Shown here: positions 26,594 through 34,380 of the stretch, in pieces
Position numbering within the stretch: the stretch's first letter is position 1
Layout: every line of letters starts with the position of its first letter
Assembly (NCBI RefSeq): GCF_022230955.1
Contig: NZ_JAKKFI010000051.1
Span: 62,001-126,000, forward strand
Direction: 5' to 3'
DNA length: 64,000 bases
Origin: Micromonospora cabrerizensis
GTDB taxonomy: Bacteria > Actinomycetota > Actinomycetes > Mycobacteriales > Micromonosporaceae
The notes under the pieces: model-generated
The model's database searches: none
Told to the model about the DNA's origin: nothing
Seen by the model: only the letters and a program-made list of their open reading frames with translations
Position numbers and translations under genes: made by a program

Positions 26594-28201
26594 TCAGACC
26601 GCGCCTCGGTCGACCAGACTGAACGTGGTGGAGAGCGGAGCGTCGCCCATGAACTCCACGTAGATGTTCTTCTGACTCGGGCTCCACTGCACTACGCCGT
26701 ACTTCTCGCTCACGATGGCGTAGGAGGTGCGCCCCTTGTCGTCCTTACCCTCCGGAGAGATCCCGAACAGGGTCGCCGCGCTGATCTCGCATTCGGTGTT
26801 CACCAGCGACTTGTCGCCATCTGCATCAATCTTGACCCCGAGACACGGTAGGTGCACGACGTCCGGGTTCAATGACTTGATCATGTAGTCGACGCCGACC
26901 GGCTCGAGCGCGAAGAGGGCATCCGGGCCGGTCCCGTCGCCGACGCTGACCGCCTCGCCGAGGACCAACGAGAGGTCTCGGTCGATCTCCACCACGTGTA
27001 CCAGGATTCGCCGCTGTCCGGCCAGGATCGCGCGCGTACTGTCGGCCGCCGGCGGAGGTGTCCCGGTCGTCGTCTTCGACGTGGGCGCCGCCGTGGGCGT
27101 CGGCGCATCCGTTGCCGGGCCACCGGCCGTGGTCGGGCTGACCGGGTCCGGCTTGGACAAGTTTCGCAGCAGTTGCGGGCCGAACACGGCGGCGGGCACC
27201 ACCAGTGCGATCACCGCGGCGATGGCGCCCAACGCGGTGAGCCGGCGGCGCCGGCTCGTGCCCGTGCGGTCGACTGCGCCCAGCGGGGACGGCGTGCTCT
27301 GCCCGTCGCCACCGGCAGCGGGGGAGACCTTCAGCGCCGACGTCAGGACCAGGGGTTGGGCAGGCCCGGCATCCCCCCTCGGCGCAGCTGCGGTCAGCAA
27401 CGCGTCGAGCAGTTCCCGGGCGGTGGGCCGGGCTGCCGGGTCCTTCTCCAGTGCCCGGGAGACCAGCTCCCGCAACGTCCCGCCGAGCCCGCTCAGATCC
27501 GGCGGTTGGGTGAGGATCCGCATGGCGATGGCGGTGGCGGAGTCACCGCCGAACGGGTTGCGGCCGGTCGCGGCATGAGCGACCACGGCACCCCAGGCGA
27601 AGATGTCCGCAGCCGGACCGACTGGCTGGCCGGACGCCGTGTCGATCCGCTCCGGGGCCATGTAGGAGACGGTCCCGACCATCTGGTTGGTCCGGGTGTG
27701 CTGGCTCGTCGCCTCGAACGCGCGGGCGATGCCGAAGTCGATCACCTTGATGCCGCCCGGCGCGACCAGGACGTTCGCCGGCTTCAAGTCGCGGTGGATC
27801 ACCCCGGCGCCGTGGATCGCGGTGAGCGCGGTGGCCACCCCGACCGCGATGCTGTGCAGCTGCGCCGCGCCCAGCGGCCCTCGCTCCCGGATCACCTGGG
27901 CCAGGCTGGGACCCTCGACATACTCCACCACCAGGTACGGCGGGTCGTGGTCCGGGTCGGCGTCGAGGACCTCGGCGGTGCAGAACGGTGGGACCTGGCG
28001 GGCGCGGTTCACCTCGCTGCGGAACCGGCCACGGAACTCGTCGTCGCCCGACAGCTCCGAGCGAACAACCTTGACCGCCACCCGTCGCCCCTGCGGTGAC
28101 CTGGCCAGGAAGACACTTCCCATGCCACCTTCGCCGAGCCGGCCGAGCACGTCGTACCCGCCGATCCGGGACGGGTCACCAGGGAACAGCCCGTTGTTCA
28201 C
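26594..28201 (-). CDS. Transmembrane Ser/Thr protein kinase (Pkn type)
   Basis: This 535-residue kinase has the glycine loop GEGGMGSV, Lys44 (VAVKVV), catalytic HRDLKPAN (Asp138) and DFG Asp156. A single TM helix (LGAIAAVIALVVPAAVFG) follows, then a Thr/Pro/Ala-rich stalk and a unique C-terminal domain of about 140 residues with one Cys pair ('HLPCLGV', 'NTECEI'). No PASTA repeats are seen. The start is uncertain. GTG 28201 gives the family-typical 'FPGDPSRIGGYDVLG' start but has no clear Shine-Dalgarno; the frame stays open for another 71 codons upstream. The gene is divergent from nothing and lies downstream of the SARP regulator on the same strand. Confidence 0.92.
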   Translation of the reverse strand: MNNGLFPGDPSRIGGYDVLGRLGEGGMGSVFLARSPQGRRVAVKVVRSELSGDDEFRGRFRSEVNRARQVPPFCTAEVLDADPDHDPPYLVVEYVEGPSLAQVIRERGPLGAAQLHSIAVGVATALTAIHGAGVIHRDLKPANVLVAPGGIKVIDFGIARAFEATSQHTRTNQMVGTVSYMAPERIDTASGQPVGPAADIFAWGAVVAHAATGRNPFGGDSATAIAMRILTQPPDLSGLGGTLRELVSRALEKDPAARPTARELLDALLTAAAPRGDAGPAQPLVLTSALKVSPAAGGDGQSTPSPLGAVDRTGTSRRRRLTALGAIAAVIALVVPAAVFGPQLLRNLSKPDPVSPTTAGGPATDAPTPTAAPTSKTTTGTPPPAADSTRAILAGQRRILVHVVEIDRDLSLVLGEAVSVGDGTGPDALFALEPVGVDYMIKSLNPDVVHLPCLGVKIDADGDKSLVNTECEISAATLFGISPEGKDDKGRTSYAIVSEKYGVVQWSPSQKNIYVEFMGDAPLSTTFSLVDRGAV

Positions 28202-28310
28202 GCCGGATGCCCGCAGGCTGCGTTCACCGTGTGAACCGATCCGCCTATCAACCGTTCCCCTTAAGGTCACTCCGACGCCATCCGCAGCGTACCGTCCGCC
28301 CACGCAGCCC

Positions 28311-28340
28311 CGTCGATGCCGTCCACGAGGGGCATCGACG
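28311..28340 (-). terminator. Perfect hairpin after the SARP gene
   Basis: CGTCGATGCC / GGCATCGACG form a perfect 10-bp stem with a 10-nt loop, 117 bases downstream of the stop of the regulator gene. It is probably a terminator. The stem is moderate and has no U-tract. Confidence 0.45.
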
Positions 28341-28456
28341 CAGGCCGCAGGTCCGGTGTGGAGGGCGACGAAACTGCCGGGCCCGCCGAAGGACACCACC
28401 GCCACCCACACCAAGCCCTTTCGAGTACGGGGGCAGGGCGATCGGTGCCGAATCGT

Positions 28457-31249
28457 CTACCGATCGGGCGTCGTCTGCCCGACGGTGCTGTCCGAGAGCA
28501 GGTCTGCCAGCAGGTTGCGCATCTCGTCGAGGCGACGATCGCCCAGTGTCTCGAGGATGCTGACGGCTTCCTGCATGGCCGCGACGGCGGCCGGGGCGTC
28601 TCGTCGCGCCGCCGCGACGTCGGAGCAACCGTGCAGAGCCCAGGCCTCCCGCATCCGGTCACCAGTGCTCCTGGCGAGCTCGACGGCGGTGTCGTAGTGG
28701 TAGGCGGCCAGGTCCACGTCGTCGCGCAGAAAATGCAGCCGGCCGAGATTGGTGTGGACGCTCGCGGACAGCCAGTCCCGGTTGCTGGACCGGCCGGCCG
28801 CGGCCAGCGCCGACGTGTAGGCATCGAGTGCCGCCCGCTGGCGACCGGCCCGACGATGGAGGAGGCCGAGGTTGTGTTCGACCTTGAAGATGAGATCCGG
28901 GTCGTCCAGCAGGGTCGCGGCGTGTTGGGCTCGCAGCAGTGGTGGGAGTGCCTCGTCAAGCTCCCCGCTCTCGACCAGCATCCCGCCGAGGCTCGCCTCG
29001 GTGTCAGCCTTGCCGGCCTGGTCACCGCCACGTTCGTACAACGCACTGGCGCGCTGGTAGGCGGCGCGGGCCTCCCCACGGTGCAGCAGGAGGCTGTGTG
29101 CCACGCCCAGGCTCCCTTGCAGCGTGGCCTCGCCGGTGATGCTGCCGGCCAGGGCCGCGGCCTGGATCCCCTGCTCGGTGACGGCGATCCAGGTGTCCCG
29201 GTTGGCCCGGCGTTGTAACCAGCCCCGCATGTTCGCGGTGAGCGGCCAGACGAGATCAGGGTGCCGCTGAGCGTGGTCGGTGATCATCTTGATGATCGTG
29301 TCCGACTCGGTGTCGACCCAGCTGACGGCTGTGGCCGTGTCGGGCAGGTCAGGGAGGAAGAGCTGAAGAGGTTCAGGGACGCCCGTACCGTCGGATCCGC
29401 CTGCCGTCGGCCGGATGCGTTGCTGTGCTTCGCCAGTTGCCCGCCCGTACCAGGAGAGCAGTCGCCGTTCCGCGGAGGCGCGATCGGCCGGCGTGTCCTC
29501 ACGCTGCCCCTGCTCCCGGGCGAACATGCGAGTCAACTGGTGGAGGCTGACCCGACCCGCTTCGAGGGCGACGAGATTGGCTGCGCTGAGCCTGCGGATC
29601 AGGCCGGTCAGCACGGTGCCGGAGATGACAGCGGCCAGTGCGGCGACGGCACCCAGCGGGACCGCGCTGGCGGCCGACAGTCCGAGACTGCGCAACAGCC
29701 GACGCTCCGGGGCCGTCAGCCGCCGGTACGACACCGCGATGACGGCGTGCACGCTGACATCGCCATCGGTCGTGGTGAGCCGGGCGATGCGGGTGCGCTC
29801 ATCCTTCAGGGCCGACACGAGGATGCCCGGCCGGGCTCCGAGCCGCAGGTGCGCTCCCACGATCCGGAGGGCCAGGGGCATTCCGTGGCACAGCTCCACC
29901 AACGTACGGACGTCGCTGCTCACAGGCCTGGACAACCCAGCGGTCCGCTGGAGGAGGCGGGTGGCCGGCTCGGCGGGCAACGGGGCGAGCACCAGCAGGT
30001 GCAGGCCTTCGCGGGCGACGAGGCCGTCGAGACGGTTCCGACTGATGATCACCAAGAGGCTGTCACCGCTACCGGGCAGGAACGGTCGAGCCTGCTCGGC
30101 GGTGCCCACGTTGTCCAGCACCACCAGGACCGTTCGGCTGGACAGCAGCGAGCGCAGTTGTGCCGCGCGGGCCTCGGCCTGCGGTGGCACATCGTCCGGG
30201 GCGATGCCGAGATCGACGAGGGTTCGGGCCAGAGCCGCCGCCGCCGGAGCGTCGCCGTCCAGGTCGAGATAGAGCTGCCCATCGGGGAAGCTTCGCCGGT
30301 GGTGATGGGCCCAGTGGGTGACCAGGGCCGTCTTGCCCATGCCACCGGCACCGGTGACGACCATCGAGCGACTGAGCCGTGGGCCGGAACCGGCCCTCGT
30401 GTGCACACTGTCGAGGACGGCCAGCTCGTCGTCACGTGCGACGAAGTCGCTGGGTGGGGCGGGTAGCTGCGCCGGCCGAGCGGCATCGGGAACGGCAGAC
30501 GGTGTATCCGCTGGTGCGGGGCCGCGCAGGATGGCGGCATACAGCTGTTGCAAGCGTGCGCCCGGGTCCGCACCCAGCTCGTCGGCGAGCAGGCGCCGGG
30601 TCCGCTCGTAGGTGGTCAGTGCCTCCGCCCTGCGGTCACTGCGGGCAAGCGCGAGCATTAGCTGCGCCTGAAGGCGCTCGCGCAGCACGTGCTCAGCGGC
30701 CAAGGCCGACAGTTCGGCGCACAGCTCGCGGTGCAGTCCGAAGCTGAGCTCGATGTCCACGCAGCTCTCGTAGGCGGTCAGACGCTGTTCGCCCAGGTGG
30801 TCGGCGACGGCCCGCACATGCTCGGTGTCGGTGGTGCCCTGGTATGCCTCCGGCGCGCGCCAGAGCCGGAGCGCCTTCCGGTAGCCGTCGCGCGCCTCGG
30901 CGAGCCGGCCCCGCGCCTCGTCGCGTGCGGCGCCGTCGACAAGCACCACGAACTCGTTCGCGTCCAGCTGGTGGCCGTCCATGATCAAGCGGTAGCCACC
31001 GGTCGCACGAACGATCGACTCGGTGCCCAGGTTGCGGCGCAGGTGATGGACGAGCACCCGTAGTGCCACGCGCTTACTGTCGTTCGGGTCGTGCCCCCAC
31101 AGGGTCTCCATCAACGTGCCATCCGTGACAGTTCGCCCGTTGGCGGCAAGGAGGCACGCCAGCACCACCTGGTGCTGACGCCCGCCCGCCGCCACCCCTG
31201 ATCCAGAAAGATCGATGGCGCGCAAGGGGCCCAGGACTTCGAACCGCAT
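28457..31249 (-). CDS. AfsR/SARP-family regulator, wHTH-BTAD-NB-ARC-TPR
   Basis: The 930-residue protein has the full AfsR plan. An OmpR-type winged helix DNA-binding domain comes first (1-95; 'MRFEVLGPLRAID', 'LRVLVHHLRRNLG'). A bacterial transcriptional activation domain follows (about 100-245, 'LYAAILRG' at its end). Next is an NB-ARC ATPase (about 265-550) with P-loop GAGGMGKT and Walker B VLVVLDNV, and finally TPR repeats to the end. Such regulators activate secondary metabolism or morphological genes, with ATP and TPR input controlling DNA binding. It is not next to a biosynthetic cluster here; the NRPS genes are 16 kb away. The ATG is preceded by GGGGAAG. Confidence 0.92.
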   Translation of the reverse strand: MRFEVLGPLRAIDLSGSGVAAGGRQHQVVLACLLAANGRTVTDGTLMETLWGHDPNDSKRVALRVLVHHLRRNLGTESIVRATGGYRLIMDGHQLDANEFVVLVDGAARDEARGRLAEARDGYRKALRLWRAPEAYQGTTDTEHVRAVADHLGEQRLTAYESCVDIELSFGLHRELCAELSALAAEHVLRERLQAQLMLALARSDRRAEALTTYERTRRLLADELGADPGARLQQLYAAILRGPAPADTPSAVPDAARPAQLPAPPSDFVARDDELAVLDSVHTRAGSGPRLSRSMVVTGAGGMGKTALVTHWAHHHRRSFPDGQLYLDLDGDAPAAAALARTLVDLGIAPDDVPPQAEARAAQLRSLLSSRTVLVVLDNVGTAEQARPFLPGSGDSLLVIISRNRLDGLVAREGLHLLVLAPLPAEPATRLLQRTAGLSRPVSSDVRTLVELCHGMPLALRIVGAHLRLGARPGILVSALKDERTRIARLTTTDGDVSVHAVIAVSYRRLTAPERRLLRSLGLSAASAVPLGAVAALAAVISGTVLTGLIRRLSAANLVALEAGRVSLHQLTRMFAREQGQREDTPADRASAERRLLSWYGRATGEAQQRIRPTAGGSDGTGVPEPLQLFLPDLPDTATAVSWVDTESDTIIKMITDHAQRHPDLVWPLTANMRGWLQRRANRDTWIAVTEQGIQAAALAGSITGEATLQGSLGVAHSLLLHRGEARAAYQRASALYERGGDQAGKADTEASLGGMLVESGELDEALPPLLRAQHAATLLDDPDLIFKVEHNLGLLHRRAGRQRAALDAYTSALAAAGRSSNRDWLSASVHTNLGRLHFLRDDVDLAAYHYDTAVELARSTGDRMREAWALHGCSDVAAARRDAPAAVAAMQEAVSILETLGDRRLDEMRNLLADLLSDSTVGQTTPDR

Positions 31250-31636
31250 GATTCTTCCCCGAACGTTTCGGCGCGGGCTCCGATCGTGGCACGCCGATCG
31301 TCGCTCAGGGGGCCGTGCGTCCCGAGGTCAGCTAATCCGACAGAAACTGGCCCTGACCTTGAGCCAACATCGAGCCAACATCCTGCTGGAAAACTGTGGG
31401 CCATCGGGGGCCGACCGCGTACGCCAGGGGGAATGGGCCAGAGGGGCTACCCCGTTGCTGGTCTGCGCGGTCGGTGACGCCACAGTGGAGCCGTCGGTGG
31501 AGGTGGGGGGGTCCCAACCTGATCGCCACCTCCACCGTCGACCCGAACCGCAGGGCGGGCAGCCCCGCCGGCACGCCCGGGTCGGTGTGCTGTCGTCGCA
31601 TGGCGACGCACACCACGGACCCTGCGCGCACCTTGA
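31250..31636. other. Intergenic region, no supported gene
   Basis: This stretch lies upstream of the SARP gene and downstream of an oxidoreductase remnant. It contains open frames on both strands, but none has a Shine-Dalgarno, codon pattern or recognisable protein. It presumably includes the SARP promoter. Confidence 0.5.
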
Positions 31637-31792
31637 CTACGAGGTCGGAACGATCCTTCCGAAGACCTCGCCCGCGTCCATCTTCTGGTGCGCCACCACC
31701 GCCTGCTCCAGCGGCGGGACCTCGTGCACCACGGTCTGGAGTTCGCCACGAGCCGCAGCGGCGAACTGTCCCATTCGTACGGCATGGCCGGA
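31637..31792 (-). pseudogene. C-terminal remnant of a zinc/quinone oxidoreductase
   Basis: The - strand frame encodes 'GQFAAAARGELQTVVHEV', then 'PPLEQAVVAHQKMDAGEVFG', then 'RIVPTS' and a stop. This matches the last ~45 residues of medium-chain NADPH:quinone oxidoreductases/zinc alcohol dehydrogenases, where the substrate domain ends in 'A...HR.L..G...GKIV'. An in-frame stop lies immediately upstream at 31793-31795, and no other part of the gene is present. It is a decayed gene end, not a working gene. Confidence 0.65.
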
Positions 31793-31814
31793 CTACCCGT
31801 ACCGCCCGACGGCC

Positions 31815-31848
31815 ACGCGCCGCCCGGCAGGGGACCCGGGCGGCGCGT
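31815..31848 (-). terminator. Strong hairpin terminator of the esterase gene
   Basis: A perfect 13-bp stem (ACGCGCCGCCCGG / CCGGGCGGCGCGT) with an 8-nt loop lies 33 bases beyond the stop of the - strand gene ending at 31881. Confidence 0.8.
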
Positions 31849-31880
31849 CTGCGACCTGATGGACGGTGCGCGTCGCGGAA

Positions 31881-33236
31881 CTAGTTGCGGGTGCTCCACT
31901 GCTGGTTGGCACCGCCGTGGCAGGCCCAGAGGTGCAGTTGCGTCCCATTGGCCGTGCCGGAACCGACGGCGTCGAGGCACAACCCTGACTGGGCGCTGGT
32001 GATGGTGCCGTTGGAGTTCAGGTTCCACTGCTGGTTCGGTTGGCCGTTGCAGTCCCAGATGATGACTGCGGTGCCGTTGCTGCTGCCTGCTCCGCTGGCG
32101 TCCAGGCACTTGTTGCCGTAGACGGTCAGGGTGCGGTTGGCGGTCTGGGTCCAGCGCTGGTTGGTGCCACCGTGGCAGTCCCACAGTTGCGGACGGGCGC
32201 CGTTGCTGGTGCTGGAGTTGGGGATGTCGATGCAACGGCTGGACTGGCCGCCCGCGATCAGCACGTTCTGCTGGCCGGGAGGCGGGGTCGACGGCGGAGG
32301 CGTGGTGGGCGGCACGGTCGACCCGAACTGGGTGAAGAACCGCCACACCTCCTGCTTGACCCAGCTCCGCGCGCCGCTCTCGCAGCCGGCGCACCCATCT
32401 ACTGGACCTTGCTGGTGCCCGCCGTCGAACGCGGCCCAGACCACCGGATATCCGGCCTGGCAGGAGTACGCGGTGGTGATGTGGGTCCGGCTGCCCGCCG
32501 CTGGTTCGGGTGGGTTCTGGGCGGCACAACCGTTGTTGCGGACGAACCTGTCGCGCAGCGACCGTCCGCTCGGGATGTTGTCGTTGATACCGTGGATCCC
32601 GAGGTACGCCACTGGCTGGGTGCCGCCGCTGCACCCGCTGATCGCCCCTGGCGCCGCGATTGCCGCGACCGCACGAAACACCGTCGGGCGGGAACACGCC
32701 AACGAGTAGCTCATCGCGCCGCCGTAGCTGAACCCGACCGAGAACCGTTGTGTGGTGTCGACGCAGAGGGCGTTCTCGATGGTGCGGATCATGTCGTCGG
32801 TGAAGGTGACGTCCTCACCATTGGAGTTGCCCCAGCCGTTGTTGATGCCCTGCGGGGCGACGAAGATCGTCGTGTTGTTCGCCTGGGAGAGCATGCCGTA
32901 GTAGGCCCAGGCGGCTCCGTCGGTTCCGCCCCCCGCGACCTGACTGGCGGTGCCGCCGAGCCAGTGGAACCCGAAGGCCAGCCGGTGGGCATAGCTGTTG
33001 TTGTAGCTGTCGGGCAGCCGAAGGATGAAGCTGCGGCTCTTACCACCGCTCTGGATGGTGTGGGTGCCGCTGTTCAGGCCGGGTGCCTTGCCGCACCCGG
33101 CGGTTGCCGCGGCGGCTCCGACGTTCGCGGCCGACGCGGTGGTGCTCAAGCCACCGGCCAGTGCCGTCGCGCCCGCGGTCACGACGACGATCGCCGCCGT
33201 CGCAAGAAAACCAAGGATGGGTCTGCGTTTTGTCAT
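31881..33236 (-). CDS. Secreted CE1-type esterase with ricin-type lectin domain
   Basis: This 451-residue protein has a signal peptide (cut near ASAAN) and an alpha/beta hydrolase domain of the PHB depolymerase/feruloyl esterase group. The nucleophile is Ser170 in GFSYGG, preceded by 'IFVAPQGINNGWGN' and followed by 'AYLGIHGINDNIP' and 'FDGGHQQGPVDG', which probably holds the catalytic His. A short Thr/Pro linker leads to a C-terminal ricin B-type beta-trefoil (CBM13) with three QxW repeats (NQRW, NQQW, NQQW). It likely removes ferulate or acetate from xylan while bound to the polysaccharide. ATG 33236 starts the signal peptide and has GGGAG upstream. Confidence 0.9.
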   Translation of the reverse strand: MTKRRPILGFLATAAIVVVTAGATALAGGLSTTASAANVGAAAATAGCGKAPGLNSGTHTIQSGGKSRSFILRLPDSYNNSYAHRLAFGFHWLGGTASQVAGGGTDGAAWAYYGMLSQANNTTIFVAPQGINNGWGNSNGEDVTFTDDMIRTIENALCVDTTQRFSVGFSYGGAMSYSLACSRPTVFRAVAAIAAPGAISGCSGGTQPVAYLGIHGINDNIPSGRSLRDRFVRNNGCAAQNPPEPAAGSRTHITTAYSCQAGYPVVWAAFDGGHQQGPVDGCAGCESGARSWVKQEVWRFFTQFGSTVPPTTPPPSTPPPGQQNVLIAGGQSSRCIDIPNSSTSNGARPQLWDCHGGTNQRWTQTANRTLTVYGNKCLDASGAGSSNGTAVIIWDCNGQPNQQWNLNSNGTITSAQSGLCLDAVGSGTANGTQLHLWACHGGANQQWSTRN

Positions 33237-33526
33237 GATGGGGCTCCCGCCGCTCGACACGAAATGATTGGACGGGGTCCACGGCGACCCCACACCGCCA
33301 CGACGCGCCACTGGAGGTCGCGCCCGCTGATCACACTCGTTGCGGACGAAACTCCGGAAGACGCGATGTGTGCCCACGGCCCGGCCGGCTCATGGACACA
33401 GGTCCCCGCCACTGGTCTCGCCGCCCACGCAGGACCAGTCGGTCGTCGAATCGATGGTGGCCCACACCGTGCGCCCGAACACCACGTGACCGATCGTGAG
33501 CGGTGCCGGAGCACTTGGCTCGACGT

Positions 33527-33538
33527 CGAATCGATTCG
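33527..33538. promoter_or_regulatory. Palindromic operator next to the esterase promoter
   Basis: CGAATCGATTCG is a perfect 12-bp palindrome with a central CG. It sits just downstream of the -10 box proposed at 33544-33549 and so covers the likely transcription start on the - strand. That position fits a repressor site. Confidence 0.45.
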
Positions 33539-33543
33539 CCTCG

Positions 33544-33572
33544 ACGCTAGATCGAACAGTGAAAGATGTCAA
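33544..33572 (-). promoter_or_regulatory. Sigma-70-like promoter of the esterase gene
   Basis: On the - strand, TTGACA (33572-33567) and TAGCGT (33549-33544) are separated by 17 bases. Transcription would start near 33537, giving a leader of about 300 nt before the ATG at 33236. The remainder of the intergenic region 33237-33702 contains no gene I can support. Confidence 0.45.
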
Positions 33573-33702
33573 TGCCGTGTCCGGCGGGTTGCGGCCCGGC
33601 GAACCCGTCCGGTCTGCGGCAGGGCGAGCGGTCACGGCGCGACCGCCGAAGCGCGCACGGCACCTGGCCGGGGTGAGGACGGCCTGGTCGGCGGTGGCCT
33701 GG

Positions 33703-34272
33703 TCAGGCGCTCGTGAGATCAGCCGCGCCGAAGGAGACCGCGAATCGCTTGCACCAGATGGAGACGCTCCGGAAGTCGCGTGGGTCGACGGACGCTGGCA
33801 GTTCGTACACCTGATTGCCCTTGTTGCCTTTGAGGCGTGCCAGCTCGACCCATCTGCCATCGTCGAACACCCGCCAGCCGGCCGTGCCCCGGGTGACCGG
33901 TTGGTCGGTCAGCCACACCCGCAGGTCCGGACCGTTCGACGTCCTCAGGTCCCTCATGACGAGCTGGTGGCGTCCGTCGGCGAGCCGGACGATCTCGGCG
34001 CTGCCGGTCGTCTCGTGCTCATGGGTGACGAACGCGCCTGCGGCCAGGACCTCGTTGGCCCTCGGGGTGGAGGCCGATGCCGTGGGGGACGGGGGCGTGG
34101 ACACCGGAATGGTGGCGGTCGGCGTCACCACCGGCGGAGGAAGAGCCTCGTCGACGTACGTATCGGTGAACAGCTTCCACGGCTGGAACCAGTAGGCGGT
34201 CAGACCCGCCACGACGACAGCGACGGCGAGACCGGCCCGCGCCACCGGCGACCGGAAAATCCACGTCCTCAT
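33703..34272 (-). CDS. DM13-domain membrane-anchored protein
   Basis: The 189-residue protein has one N-terminal membrane helix (residues 11-28), a Pro/Thr-rich linker and a C-terminal DM13 domain. Typical marks are 'GAFVTHEHETTGSAEIVRL', 'LRTSNGPDLRVWLTD' and 'VSIWCKRFAVSFGAADL'. The family's conserved Cys (here in WCKRF) has been linked to electron transfer or redox functions, but the role in bacteria is unclear. The domain would lie outside the membrane. The ATG at 34272 directly precedes the TM helix. Confidence 0.88.
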   Translation of the reverse strand: MRTWIFRSPVARAGLAVAVVVAGLTAYWFQPWKLFTDTYVDEALPPPVVTPTATIPVSTPPSPTASASTPRANEVLAAGAFVTHEHETTGSAEIVRLADGRHQLVMRDLRTSNGPDLRVWLTDQPVTRGTAGWRVFDDGRWVELARLKGNKGNQVYELPASVDPRDFRSVSIWCKRFAVSFGAADLTSA

Positions 34273-34380
34273 GCCCGGAGAGTACGACCACCGCAGCCGT
34301 CGACGCTGGCCGCAACCCTTTCGGAACTCTTACGGCCTGCGCCAACGGTCCCCTCCGCACCTCTCCCGAGGCTGTCGCTT

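Noticed and set aside
33390..33860. 156-codon - strand frame overlapping the DM13 gene end
   Set aside because: It overlaps the 3' end of the DM13 gene in another frame and contains the esterase promoter; no domain recognised.
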